Shown: positions 33,641 to 41,729, counted from the first letter of the stretch. The stretch: DNA of 61,209 nucleotides from Micromonospora sp. MH99 (GCF_021442385.1 NZ_MUZA01000034.1:1-61209), one strand, 5' to 3'. Program-made: numbers and translations. The notes: generated by a model not told the origin, from the letters alone.

Positions 33641-33680
33641 GCACCGGCGGCGCGGGCCCCCCACCCCGCGCCGCCGGTGC
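33641..33680 (+). terminator. 16-bp perfect hairpin terminator
   Basis: GCACCGGCGGCGCGGG (33641-33656) pairs perfectly with its complement at 33665-33680 around an 8-nt C-rich loop, 13 nt after the carboxypeptidase stop. It is the strongest stem in the window and separates the peptidase from the fasciclin gene, whose ribosome site begins 14 nt later. Confidence 0.85.
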
Positions 33681-33703
33681 ACCCCGAACCCCTGGAGGCC
33701 GTC

Positions 33704-34336
33704 GTGTCGCACCCCGCCACCGCAGCACGACACCCCCGACCGCGACGGCTCGCCCTCCTCGCGGCGACACTGCTGCTGGCCGCCTGCACCGACGCCGCGC
33801 CACACACCACCGCACCCCAGGTCACCGGACCCCTCTGCGCCGCCCTGCCCACCGGCACCGACCCCGGAAACCCGACCTTCCTCGCCGGCCAACCCGTCGA
33901 CGAGGCACTGCGCTGGATCCCCACCCTCACCACGTTCGAAGCGGCCCTGCGCGCCAGCGGCGTCCTCGCCGACCTCCCCGCCGGCACCGCCGTCACCGTC
34001 CTCGCACCCACCGACGACGCCTTCGCCGCCACGTTCTCCGAGGACAACTGGGACGACCTCATGACCCACCACACCGACCAGCTCCGCACCCTGCTCAAGG
34101 CCCACCTCAGCACCGGCGCCCACCCGATCGACGACCTCGCCACCGCCGGCTCGACCACCACCCTCGACGGCGCCACCATCACCGTCACCCGTACCGGAAC
34201 CACCACCCGCCTCGCCGACCGCGCCGACACCGTCTGCGCCGACTACCGGGCCACCAACGCCCGCATCCACATCATCAACGCGGTCCTCGGCCCCCTACCC
34301 GTCACCGCCGACGGCACCGACCACCGCGCACACTGA
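33704..34336 (+). CDS. Fasciclin-domain lipoprotein
   Basis: The 210-residue precursor has a lipoprotein signal with basic start RHPRPRRLALLAATLLLAAC (lipobox LAAC). A single fasciclin (FAS1) domain follows: WIPTLTTFEAALRASGVLADL, TVLAPTDDAFAATF and HIINAVLGPLP are the usual H1 and H2 regions. Such proteins (MPT70/MPT83-like) mediate surface adhesion or heme-related tasks. GTG 33704 follows GGAGG; the in-frame ATG at 33677 lies inside the terminator stem and is unlikely. Confidence 0.88.
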   Translation: MSHPATAARHPRPRRLALLAATLLLAACTDAAPHTTAPQVTGPLCAALPTGTDPGNPTFLAGQPVDEALRWIPTLTTFEAALRASGVLADLPAGTAVTVLAPTDDAFAATFSEDNWDDLMTHHTDQLRTLLKAHLSTGAHPIDDLATAGSTTTLDGATITVTRTGTTTRLADRADTVCADYRATNARIHIINAVLGPLPVTADGTDHRAH

Positions 34337-34342
34337 CCCCGC

Positions 34343-35344
34343 TCAGTCCCGGTCCACCCCGACCAGAGCAGCCAACGCGCGATTGGTGCGGTTGGCCCGC
34401 ACCGCGTCACGCTGCTGCCCGGCCGTCACCTCGATGTACGTCTGCGACGACGCCAACGACGCGTGCCCCAGCAACCGCATGATCTCCGCCGCGCTCGCCC
34501 CGTCCTCCGCCAACCGGGTGGCGAACGTGTGCCGCAACGCGTGCAGCCGCGCCCCCCGCGGCACCCGGTCACCGATGCCCGCCCGCCGATAACAGGACTC
34601 CACCAGATACTGGAGGCCACCGCGGCGCAGCGGCTCACCGCTTCGGTCCACCAGCAACGCCGAATCCGGCCGCACCGACCGCGAACCGAAACGGCGCGCG
34701 CGACTGTCCAGGTAGTCCCGCAGCACCCGATCCAGGTCCGCCTCGATCGGCACCACGCGTGGGCGCCCGCCCTTGCCGACCACCTCGATCCGCCGTTCAC
34801 CCGGCCGACCCGCCAACGAGCCGACCCGCAGCGCGAGCAGCTCCGACAGGCGCAGCCCCGCGCACAGCGCCACCGCCAGCACCGCCACGTCCCGCTCCGG
34901 CCACGGGTCGCGCTGGCGTCCGTCGTCACGGGCGACCGACGCGAGCAGCACCTCGGGGGTGTCCGCGCCGCGCAGCGGTTTCGGCTGGGGGAGTAGCGCC
35001 CGGGGACGACCCACCGCAGGCATCGGATTACCCGCCACCAACCCGTCGGCGACCAGGAACGTGAAGAAACTGTTCCAGGTGGACCAGGCCCGGTGCACCG
35101 AAGCGGGCGCCCGCGGCGCGGCGAACCGGGCGAACGCCGCCCGCATGACGCGAGGGGAGAGGTCGGTGATCGACAACGCGTCCAGGGGGAGGGGAGTGGT
35201 ATCACCGTCGGCGACCAGGGCGGCCACCGCGTACAGGTCTCGCCGGTAGGCCGCCAGGGTGTGGGGGGAGGGCTTGCGGGTCGCGCGGGCGGTCAGGAAC
35301 TCCTCGATCAGCATCCCGAGCGATTCGTCCTTTTTGTCATGCAT
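34343..35344 (-). CDS. Xer-type tyrosine recombinase
   Basis: The 333-residue protein has an N-terminal SAM-like core-binding domain (about 8-115) and a C-terminal catalytic domain. The active residues are Arg in GLRLSELLALR, Lys in VVGKGGRPRVVPI, His-x-x-Arg in LHALRHTFATRL, His in LLGHASLASSQ and the nucleophile Tyr in TYIEVT. It is similar in size and layout to XerC/XerD but I cannot decide which, or whether it is a third Xer. Start ATG 35344 lies inside a dif-like dyad, 645 bp from a good dif site, which suggests a link to chromosome dimer resolution. Confidence 0.85.
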   Translation of the reverse strand: MHDKKDESLGMLIEEFLTARATRKPSPHTLAAYRRDLYAVAALVADGDTTPLPLDALSITDLSPRVMRAAFARFAAPRAPASVHRAWSTWNSFFTFLVADGLVAGNPMPAVGRPRALLPQPKPLRGADTPEVLLASVARDDGRQRDPWPERDVAVLAVALCAGLRLSELLALRVGSLAGRPGERRIEVVGKGGRPRVVPIEADLDRVLRDYLDSRARRFGSRSVRPDSALLVDRSGEPLRRGGLQYLVESCYRRAGIGDRVPRGARLHALRHTFATRLAEDGASAAEIMRLLGHASLASSQTYIEVTAGQQRDAVRANRTNRALAALVGVDRD

Positions 35345-35363
35345 AAGGGATATTATGCAGCAT
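35336..35363. promoter_or_regulatory. dif-like dyad at the recombinase start
   Basis: TGCATAA (35340-35346) and TTATGCA (35353-35359) form a perfect 7-bp inverted repeat with a 6-bp centre GGGATA, the arm-centre-arm geometry of Xer sites. Outside these inner arms the match to actinobacterial dif is poor. It overlaps the recombinase start codon. The strand carrying the recombinase reads TAATAT here, which could be its -10. It may be a recombinase-binding operator, a decayed dif, or simply a promoter. Confidence 0.5.
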
Positions 35364-35402
35364 TTTCGCGTTCCCGGGAAGCGGGGGGAGAGGGGGGAGA
35401 AC

Positions 35403-35960
35403 ATGCCCGAACCACGACGGTATGTCCTGACCGGAGCACCCGGTGCCGGCAAGACGACCCTGCTGGAGGCGTTGCACCACAGGGGACACGTCACGGTCCG
35501 AGAGGCCGCCACCGACATCATCACCGAGCGCCAGGCGCGGGGGTGCGCCGAGCCGTGGCACGAACCCGACTTCGTCGACGCCGTGACCGCCCTGCAGAGC
35601 CGTCGCCAGATCGACGCCACCAACACCGCGCGCCACGCCCCGGTACACCTGTACGACCGTTCGCCCCTGTGCACACTGGCGCTGGCGCGCTATCAGGGCC
35701 GGCCGATCGCACCGGCGCTCGCCGCCGAGGTGGACCGCATCTCGCGGCACCGCACCTACCAGCGGTCGGTGTTCCTGATCAGCCCGCTGGGCTTCATCCA
35801 CCACACGGCCGCACGCCGGATCAGCTACGCCGACTCGCTGGCCTTCGCCCGCGTGCACGAGCAGGTGTACGAGGCGTACGGGCACCACCTGGTCCACGTG
35901 CCGGCCGGACCGGTGTCGCAACGGGTCGCGCTGATCGAGAGGAGCCTGACCCGCGACTGA
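35403..35960 (+). CDS. Small P-loop ATPase (AAA_28-like)
   Basis: A 185-residue cytoplasmic NTP-binding protein. It begins with strand and Walker A VLTGAPGAGKTTLLEAL. REAATDIITERQARG and HLYDRSPLCTLALARY follow, as in AAA_28/NadR-kinase-like proteins. LVHVPAGPVSQRVALIE closes the fold. ATG 35403 follows a purine-rich GGGGGGAGAG ribosome site. It sits between the dif-like dyad and the dif site. Function unknown, perhaps a nucleotide or metabolite kinase. Confidence 0.8.
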   Translation: MPEPRRYVLTGAPGAGKTTLLEALHHRGHVTVREAATDIITERQARGCAEPWHEPDFVDAVTALQSRRQIDATNTARHAPVHLYDRSPLCTLALARYQGRPIAPALAAEVDRISRHRTYQRSVFLISPLGFIHHTAARRISYADSLAFARVHEQVYEAYGHHLVHVPAGPVSQRVALIERSLTRD

Positions 35961-35990
35961 CCGCTGTCGAGGGGACCCCCGAATCGGCTT

Positions 35991-36018
35991 ACTTTACATA
36001 ATGTTCATTATCGAAGGT
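35991..36018 (-). other. dif: Chromosome dimer resolution site (dif)
   Basis: Read on the minus strand the 28 bp are an 11-bp XerC arm ACCTTCGATAA, a 6-bp centre TGAACA and an 11-bp XerD arm TTATGTAAAGT. The actinobacterial dif consensus as I remember it has arms TTSRCCGATAA and TTATGTCAAGT around TVNACA. The XerD arm matches 10 of 11, the centre all positions, and the XerC arm 7 of 11 including the inner six. The AT-rich 14-bp palindrome ATAATG-TT-CATTAT stands out in GC-rich DNA. It lies in a 105-bp gap between two genes. Confidence 0.75.
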
Positions 36019-36065
36019 GTCGCATGGGCCGGGTGGGTTGGCGTGTCGTCGATCTACCTGGCTCT

Positions 36066-36914
36066 TCAGGTGCCGGTGCGATCGGTGCTGCGAGGATCGC
36101 TGACCCGGCGGTCGACGTAGATGTCACCCGCTCGGGCCGTCTCCCGCCACGGTCGCGCCTTGTTCAGCGCGACGTCGAGCGCCGGGTCCGCGCGGTCCAG
36201 GTCGACGCAGATCACGTCGGGCCCGTTCGTACGGGCGTGCCGCAGCAGATGCCCGTGCGGGCCGATCACTGCCGACGGCGTGGTCGCCGCGCACTGGACG
36301 GGCACCGCGACGCTGACCCACAACCCGTTGAGGGCAGCATGTGCGCGGGCGATGACCTCGAAAACCGGATCGTCGGAGAACGTGGAGAAGAGCACGCAGT
36401 CCACGCCGAGTGCTCGTTGTTCCATCCACAGCTCGGGAAAGTTCACCTCGATGCAGATCAGGCACCCGAACCGGAAACCGTCCACGTCGAAGGTGCAGAC
36501 GTGGTCGCCGGGTGTGTAGAAGCCGGTGAGCTCTGCGTGTGACAGCAGCCGCTTGTCGTATCGATCGATCAGCTCGCCGCGGTCGTTGATCACCCACAGC
36601 GAGTTGTGTGGTCGATGAGCGCCGGTCAGCCGGTGGTTGCCGCCGACGACCACCCAGACGCCGAGTTCCGCGGCGAGGGCCATCGTGCGGTGCAACTCTT
36701 GGGTGACCGGCGCCCAATCGATGCGCCATCCTGAGTAGTACGGCTTCGCAGCGCCGGCGTAGCCGGACAGAGCGCCCTCGCTGAGGTGAACCAGGCGGGC
36801 CCCCTGGTCAGCGGCCTGCCGCATCGCGGTGCGTATCGCCGTGCCGTTGGCACCCGGATCGGTGGTGACCCCTGTTTGAGCGACGGCGATCCGAATCCGT
36901 CCAGTGGCGCCCAT
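36066..36914 (-). CDS. Carbon-nitrogen hydrolase (nitrilase superfamily)
   Basis: The 282-residue enzyme has the Glu-Lys-Cys triad of the superfamily: Glu in VHLSEGALSGY, Lys in DRYDKRLLSHAE and Cys in FGCLICIEVNFPE. RIAVAQTGV at the start and the final ICVDLDRADP are typical edges. It hydrolyses an amide or nitrile; the natural substrate is not predictable. ATG 36914 lies 6 nt after TACGGT on the minus strand, so translation is probably leaderless. The codon composition is less extreme than its neighbours. Confidence 0.87.
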   Translation of the reverse strand: MGATGRIRIAVAQTGVTTDPGANGTAIRTAMRQAADQGARLVHLSEGALSGYAGAAKPYYSGWRIDWAPVTQELHRTMALAAELGVWVVVGGNHRLTGAHRPHNSLWVINDRGELIDRYDKRLLSHAELTGFYTPGDHVCTFDVDGFRFGCLICIEVNFPELWMEQRALGVDCVLFSTFSDDPVFEVIARAHAALNGLWVSVAVPVQCAATTPSAVIGPHGHLLRHARTNGPDVICVDLDRADPALDVALNKARPWRETARAGDIYVDRRVSDPRSTDRTGT

Positions 36915-37002
36915 CGCGGCACCGTAACGGACGGAAGGCGTCGCCTCTCCCCCGGCTCGGACCGGCCATGATCGCCTTTCCGGGGGTGCCGTGCGCGGGC
37001 GG

Positions 37003-37593
37003 TCACTCGAAGTGGTCGGCCAGCTTTCGCAGTTTGCTGACGTACGCCGGCCAGTCGTGCCCGCCGGGGACGGCGGTGCCGTCGCGGTGCCAGCCGATCG
37101 CGCCGTCGTGCTCCTCGCGCATGATGTCCATCTGACCGGCGTGCCGGGCGAGGTCGCCGCTCACGTGCAGGATGACGCGGTACAGGGTCACGTCCTGGTG
37201 GCCCGGCTGCCACCAGGGCACCAGCCCGGGCGCGTCGATCGGCAGCTGGTCGATCGTCTCGTCGGCGAACAGCGCGACGCGACGGTACAGGTCGATCAGG
37301 CCGTCCTTGGTCTCGTCCTCGCGGGCGTACCAGTCGGCCTGCGGGTCGTCGTCGAACGCCTCCAGGGGAACCAGTTCCTCGGGCGTCGGGAACTGCCGGT
37401 CGAAGGCGAGCCCGAAGTAGCCGGCTTCGACGTTGAGGCAGTGTTTGACGACGCCGAGCAGGTTGTTGCCGGTCACGGTGCGGGGTGTCCTGGCCTCGCG
37501 TTCGCTCAGACCGTCGAGTTTCCAGACGAGGTCGGTGCGCGTCCGCCGCAGGGAGTGGTGCAGCGCGGCCTTGATGTCGCTCAGGTCAGCCAT
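37003..37593 (-). CDS. DinB/DUF664 family protein
   Basis: A 196-residue four-helix protein of the DinB/DUF664 group (mycothiol-dependent or metal-binding fold). It starts ADLSDIKAALHHSLRRTRTD, then GNNLLGVVKHCLNVEAGYFG and ILHVSGDLARHAGQMDIMRE. Histidines in VKHCLNVE, VILHVSGD and RHAGQ are placed as metal ligands. ATG 37593 is preferred to ATG 37602. The enzymatic role of this subgroup is not established. Confidence 0.83.
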   Translation of the reverse strand: MADLSDIKAALHHSLRRTRTDLVWKLDGLSEREARTPRTVTGNNLLGVVKHCLNVEAGYFGLAFDRQFPTPEELVPLEAFDDDPQADWYAREDETKDGLIDLYRRVALFADETIDQLPIDAPGLVPWWQPGHQDVTLYRVILHVSGDLARHAGQMDIMREEHDGAIGWHRDGTAVPGGHDWPAYVSKLRKLADHFE

Positions 37594-37615
37594 GCCGGCC
37601 ATTGTCGCGCAGGCG

Positions 37616-38425
37616 TTACGTGGTCGTGTGCCCTGGCGATGGTGTGGTCAACGTCCGGTGTAGCCAGTCCTGGGTGAGCGCGCGCAGCAGTGCCGGTTGT
37701 TCGTACGGCAGGTAGTGCCCGGCGGCGTCGATCGCGGTGTAGGTGCCGTGGGGGTAGCGGCGCATGGCGTGGAACTGGTCGGTGTAGCCGACGATGCCGT
37801 CCTGTCGGCCGGTGAGGACGCTGACGGGGCCGTCGTACGGGGTGTCGGCGGTCTCGTCGGGAAGCGCGTAGCCGGGGCCGGTGCGCAGTGTCTGCAGGAA
37901 GGTGTCGTCGCCGGGGCCGCCGGAGTGCAGGGCGGCGAGCACTGTGGCGACGACGGTCGGGGTGCGGTGGCCGAGCGCGGTGTCGAGGTGGGTGCGCAGG
38001 TCGGTGGGGGCGTCGTCGAGCCAGCCGGCGGGCCCTGGGGGTGGGCGGTGGTCGGGCAGGGTGCGGCTGGCCGGTGCGATGGTGACGCCGGGGCACACCA
38101 GGAGCAGGCCGCGGACCAGGTCGGGGCGTTGGCGGGCGATGCCGGCGGCGAGGTAGGCGCCGTAGGAGGCGCCGGCCAGGAGGACCGGTGCGTCGGTGTG
38201 GTGGTCGAGCCATGCGCAGACGGTGTCGAGTACGGCCTGGGAGGTGGGTGGGCAGGTGGCGGGGCTGTCGCCGTGGCCGGGCAGGTCCAGGTACGTCTCG
38301 CGCAGGTCGACCCCCGCGAGGGCGGGGCTGAAGGCGGCGGCGGTCGCGGTGCGGGTCATGCCGAACATCGGCAGGCACACCACCTCGGGCCCGGCTGCGG
38401 CGGATCGGTCGACTGCCAGGTTCAT
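37616..38425 (-). CDS. Alpha/beta hydrolase
   Basis: The 269-residue enzyme shows the catalytic triad: nucleophile Ser in LAGASYGAYLAAG (GxSxG), Asp in LTGRQDGIVGYTDQ and His in DAAGHYLPYEQP. The oxyanion region is PEVVCLPMFGMTRTA, followed by LDLPGHGDSPAT. The lid includes LPDHRPPPGPAGWLDD. ATG 38425 follows GGGGAGG. Cytoplasmic; an esterase or thioesterase role is the broadest safe call. Confidence 0.87.
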   Translation of the reverse strand: MNLAVDRSAAAGPEVVCLPMFGMTRTATAAAFSPALAGVDLRETYLDLPGHGDSPATCPPTSQAVLDTVCAWLDHHTDAPVLLAGASYGAYLAAGIARQRPDLVRGLLLVCPGVTIAPASRTLPDHRPPPGPAGWLDDAPTDLRTHLDTALGHRTPTVVATVLAALHSGGPGDDTFLQTLRTGPGYALPDETADTPYDGPVSVLTGRQDGIVGYTDQFHAMRRYPHGTYTAIDAAGHYLPYEQPALLRALTQDWLHRTLTTPSPGHTTT

Positions 38426-38524
38426 TCTGGGATCCTCCCCTGTTGCGCGGAGCTTTGCTGCGCGTCTTCGGTCGTGGCGTATCGGCGGGAAGGGGTGGAG
38501 CGTCGGGGTTGGCGGGCCTTAGGG

Positions 38525-38544
38525 TGATCGAGATTTGTCGATCA
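38525..38544. promoter_or_regulatory. Perfect dyad upstream of zwf
   Basis: TGATCGA (38525-38531) and TCGATCA (38538-38544) form a 7-bp inverted repeat around GATTTG in the divergent 237-bp region between the hydrolase and G6PDH genes. It lies 119 bp before the zwf start. A repressor or activator site is inferred; no matching regulator is adjacent. Confidence 0.5.
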
Positions 38545-38662
38545 GGGTGTGCGCCGTCGCTGTCGCCGACCTCACGTGCGTCGTTGCCGGGGAATTCCTC
38601 CAGTGGGGCGTGCGGTTGTCCGTTCGGAAGATCAGGTTTCCACATGATCGGATGGAAGTGCC

Positions 38663-40042
38663 ATGCACGTGCGCTCAGACGCGGTAGTGCTGTTCGGCGT
38701 GACAGGTGATCTCGTCTCGAAGAAGCTCTTTCCGGCGCTGTACGAGTTGACCCGGCGTGGTCGGCTCGATGTGCCGGTGATCGGGGTGGCCCGCTCCCCC
38801 TGGGATGATCAGCAGTTGGTCGCGACGGCTCGCAAGTCGGTGGCCGAGGCGAGTGACGAGGTGGACGACGAGGCGTTCGACGCCCTGGCGGGCAACCTGT
38901 CGATGATTTCCGGGGACTACGCGGACCCGGCGACGTACGAGCGGTTGGCGGAGCGTCTGCGCGACGCCGAGCGTCCGGTCTTCTATCTGGCGATTCCGCC
39001 GATGGTGTTCGGTTCGGTGGTGCAGGGGCTGGCGGCGGTCGGGCTGGCCGATCGTGGTCGGGTGATCGTGGAGAAGCCGTTCGGGCGTGACCTGGCGTCG
39101 TCCGCGGAGTTGGATCGGACGGTGCAGGGGGCCTTCGATCCGACGCGGGTGTTCCGGATCGACCACTACCTGGGCAAGGAGGCCGTGGAGAGCCTGTACG
39201 CGTTCCGGTTCGCCAATCGGCTGTTCGAGCCGTTGTGGAACAGCGAGCACATCGACAACGTGCAGGTCACGCTGGCCGAGGGGTTTGGCACGCAGGGTCG
39301 TGCCGGGTTCTACGACACGGTGGGCGCGACCCGTGACGTGTTGCAGAACCATATTCTTCAGGTGGTCGCGTTGATCGCGATGGACGCCCCGGCGGGTGAC
39401 GACACGGACGCGTTTCGGGAGGCGGAGGCGGCGGTTCTGCGCCAGATCGAGCCGTTGTCGCCGGAGTTCACGGTGCGGGGGCAGTACGCGGGTTACCGCG
39501 ACGAGCCGGGTGTGGCGCCGGATTCGAACACGGAGACGTTCGTGGCGACCCGGTTGACTGTCGACTCTCCCCGTTGGGCGGGGGTGCCGTTCTATCTGCG
39601 GACGGGTAAGTCGCTGGCGGGGACGGCGACGGAGGTGGTGGTGGAGTTCAAGCAGCCGCAGCGTCCGTTGATCCCGGCCGCGGGTGGGGTGGCGGCGCCG
39701 GCGAATCTGCTGCGGTTCCGGCTGGGTCGTGGGGACGGCATCACGATGTCGATTCAGGCGAAGAGCCCGGGTGCGGAGGTGGCGAGCCGTCCGGTTGACC
39801 TGTCGGTGGACTTCGGGGCGGTGCTGGGTCGCCGTCAGGAGGCGTACGAGCGGTTGCTCGACGATGCGATGGACGGGCAGCATCTGCGGTTCGCGCGGGC
39901 GGAGACGATTCGGCAGGAGTGGCGCATCGTCGAACCGATCCTGGATCTGGCGACGCCGGTGCGGCCGTACGACAGGGGTGGTTGGGGTCCGGCGGAGGCC
40001 GACGCGTTGGTCGGCGGTTGGCACGTGCCCGACCTGGGGTAG
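38663..40042 (+). CDS. zwf: Glucose-6-phosphate 1-dehydrogenase
   Basis: The 459-residue enzyme makes NADPH and 6-phosphogluconolactone in the oxidative pentose phosphate pathway. The coenzyme motif is VLFGVTGDLVSKKLFPAL. The substrate motif RIDHYLGKEAVESL carries the catalytic residues. The C-terminal domain includes PFYLRTGKSLAGTATEVVV. Length is slightly short of the usual 480-510 but complete. This is a stand-alone copy: tal, tkt and opcA are not beside it, so it may be a second zwf. GGAAG precedes ATG 38663. Confidence 0.95.
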   Translation: MHVRSDAVVLFGVTGDLVSKKLFPALYELTRRGRLDVPVIGVARSPWDDQQLVATARKSVAEASDEVDDEAFDALAGNLSMISGDYADPATYERLAERLRDAERPVFYLAIPPMVFGSVVQGLAAVGLADRGRVIVEKPFGRDLASSAELDRTVQGAFDPTRVFRIDHYLGKEAVESLYAFRFANRLFEPLWNSEHIDNVQVTLAEGFGTQGRAGFYDTVGATRDVLQNHILQVVALIAMDAPAGDDTDAFREAEAAVLRQIEPLSPEFTVRGQYAGYRDEPGVAPDSNTETFVATRLTVDSPRWAGVPFYLRTGKSLAGTATEVVVEFKQPQRPLIPAAGGVAAPANLLRFRLGRGDGITMSIQAKSPGAEVASRPVDLSVDFGAVLGRRQEAYERLLDDAMDGQHLRFARAETIRQEWRIVEPILDLATPVRPYDRGGWGPAEADALVGGWHVPDLG

Positions 40043-40171
40043 CGGGCGGGGGTGGGCTGAGTGACCGCTCAGCTCACGGATGGGACCGTCCGGCGACGGT
40101 GAGGTTTGCCGCGGGCGTGCGATGTGGGCATGTGGGGGTGTCTCACGTCCTCGTCGGAGAGGAAGCAGCGC

Positions 40172-41584
40172 ATGCTTTCCGCACTCGATCGTCGGCACAC
40201 CGTCGCGCCGCCCGGCTACAGCCGGTGGCTCATTCCCCCGGCGGCGTTGGCCATCCATCTCTGCATCGGCCAGGTTTACGCCACAAGCGTCTACAAGAAC
40301 TCGTTGATCGCCCACTTCGACACCGGTCAGACCGCGATCGGGGTGATCTTCAGCATCGCGATCGTGATGCTGGGGTTGTCCGCTGCGGTGGCGGGGACGT
40401 GGGTGGAGGCGAACGGGCCGCGTAAGGCCATGTTCGTCTCGGCCTGCTTCTGGGCGACGGGCTTTCTGGTCGGGTCGCTGGGCATCGCCACGAAGCAGCT
40501 GTGGCTGCTGTATGTGGGTTACGGCCTGCTCGGCGGCATCGGTCTGGGCATCGGGTACATCTCGCCCGTCTCGACGCTGATCAAGTGGTTCCCGGACCGG
40601 CCGGGCCTGGCCACCGGTCTGGCGATCATGGGGTTCGGTGGTGGCGCGATGGTGGCCTCTCCCCTGTCGCGTCAGCTCCTGTCGTTCTACGACAGCGGTT
40701 ACGACCCGTCCAACGCGGGCTCGACGGCGTCGGGCAGCGCGTTGGTGTGGCTGTTCGTGACGCTCGGGCTGGGCTATTTCGTGATCATGATGTTCGGGGT
40801 GGCGAACGTTCGGGTGCCGGCCGACGGGTGGCGCCCGGCCGGCTTCGACCCGGCGGCGGTGGCGGCGAAGCCGCTGGTGACCACGGCGAACGTGTCGGCG
40901 GCGAACGCGGTGAAGACCCGCTCGTTCTGGCTGCTGTGGGTGGTGCTGTTCTGCAACGTCACGGCCGGCATCGGCATCCTGGAGCAGGCCAGCCCGATGA
41001 TCCAGGACTTCTTCCGGGACAACGGCACGTCGGCGGTGTCGGTGGCGGCGGCCGGCGGGTTCGTGGGCCTGCTGTCGCTGTTCAACATGGCGGGCCGCTT
41101 CGTGTGGTCGTCGACGTCGGACGTCATCGGCCGCAAGCCGATCTACCTGGTGTACCTGGGCGTGGGCATGGTGCTGTACACGCTGCTGGCCGTTTTCGGG
41201 CAGACGGCGACGGCGCTGTTCGTGCTGTTCGCCTGCGTGATCCTGTCGTTCTACGGCGGCGGGTTCGCCACCGCGCCGGCGTACCTGCGGGATCTGTTCG
41301 GGACGTACCAGGTGGGTGCGATCCACGGGCGGCTGCTGACCGCCTGGTCGGCGGCGGGGATCGCGGGGCCGCTGATCGTGAACGGGTTCCTCGACGCGCA
41401 GGGCAAGCCGGGCACGTTGACGGCGGCGGCGTACCGGCCGGCGCTGTTCACGATGGTGGGTGTGCTCGCGGTGGGCTTCGTGGCGAACCTGCTGGTGCGG
41501 CCGGTGCCGCAGCGCTATCACGAACCGGCGGCGGAGCAGGACGTGGACGAGGACGCGACGGTCGAGAGGAGCGGTACGCGATGA
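40172..41584 (+). CDS. OFA-family MFS transporter
   Basis: The 470-residue protein has 12 hydrophobic helices of the oxalate/formate antiporter branch of MFS: HLCIGQVYATSVYKN in helix 1, the loop VEANGPRKAMFVS, GIGLGIGYISPVSTLIKWF in helix 4-5, and FWLLWVVLFCNVTAGIGILEQ in helix 7. SDVIGRKPIYLVYL marks the second-half loop. The substrate in related proteins is a small organic anion (oxalate, formate, lactate or pyruvate). ATG 40172 follows GGAGAGGAAG. Its stop overlaps the small subunit start (ATGA). Confidence 0.88.
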   Translation: MLSALDRRHTVAPPGYSRWLIPPAALAIHLCIGQVYATSVYKNSLIAHFDTGQTAIGVIFSIAIVMLGLSAAVAGTWVEANGPRKAMFVSACFWATGFLVGSLGIATKQLWLLYVGYGLLGGIGLGIGYISPVSTLIKWFPDRPGLATGLAIMGFGGGAMVASPLSRQLLSFYDSGYDPSNAGSTASGSALVWLFVTLGLGYFVIMMFGVANVRVPADGWRPAGFDPAAVAAKPLVTTANVSAANAVKTRSFWLLWVVLFCNVTAGIGILEQASPMIQDFFRDNGTSAVSVAAAGGFVGLLSLFNMAGRFVWSSTSDVIGRKPIYLVYLGVGMVLYTLLAVFGQTATALFVLFACVILSFYGGGFATAPAYLRDLFGTYQVGAIHGRLLTAWSAAGIAGPLIVNGFLDAQGKPGTLTAAAYRPALFTMVGVLAVGFVANLLVRPVPQRYHEPAAEQDVDEDATVERSGTR

Positions 41585-41706
41585 GTGACGACGGTCGGCA
41601 CGGGCAGCAGGCCCGGTTGTGGATTTCCTGGCTGGTGGTGGCGGTGCTGCTCGGCTACGGGGTCGTGCAGACGGTGATCACGGCGGCGAAGCTGTTCACG
41701 CACTGA
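41581..41706 (+). CDS. MFS transporter small subunit, 41 aa
   Basis: The ATG overlaps the transporter stop in ATGA (41581-41584). The product is SDDGRHGQQARLWISWLVVA followed by VLLGYGVVQTVITAAKLFTH: a polar N-terminus and one membrane helix. I recognise it as the tiny partner regularly found after OFA-type transporters in actinobacteria and other bacteria, presumably a stabilising or regulatory subunit. Translational coupling implies 1:1 synthesis. Confidence 0.82.
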   Translation: MSDDGRHGQQARLWISWLVVAVLLGYGVVQTVITAAKLFTH

Positions 41707-41729
41707 GCGCACCGAGCGCACCGAGCGCG

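Noticed and set aside
33677..33703. Upstream ATG for the fasciclin lipoprotein.
   Set aside because: It lies in the terminator stem and lacks a ribosome site; GTG 33704 has GGAGG and gives a proper lipoprotein signal.
35336..35363. Left dyad as a second true dif site.
   Set aside because: Only the inner seven bases of each arm fit; outer arm positions do not match, and it coincides with a plausible promoter.
34343..36018. Xer recombinase locus as an integrated phage or plasmid.
   Set aside because: No phage structural, replication or transfer genes, no tRNA target and no att duplication are seen; flanking genes are ordinary chromosomal genes.
41705..41728. GAGCGCACC direct repeats as a regulatory iteron.
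   Set aside because: Only two full copies directly before a terminator; most likely chance.
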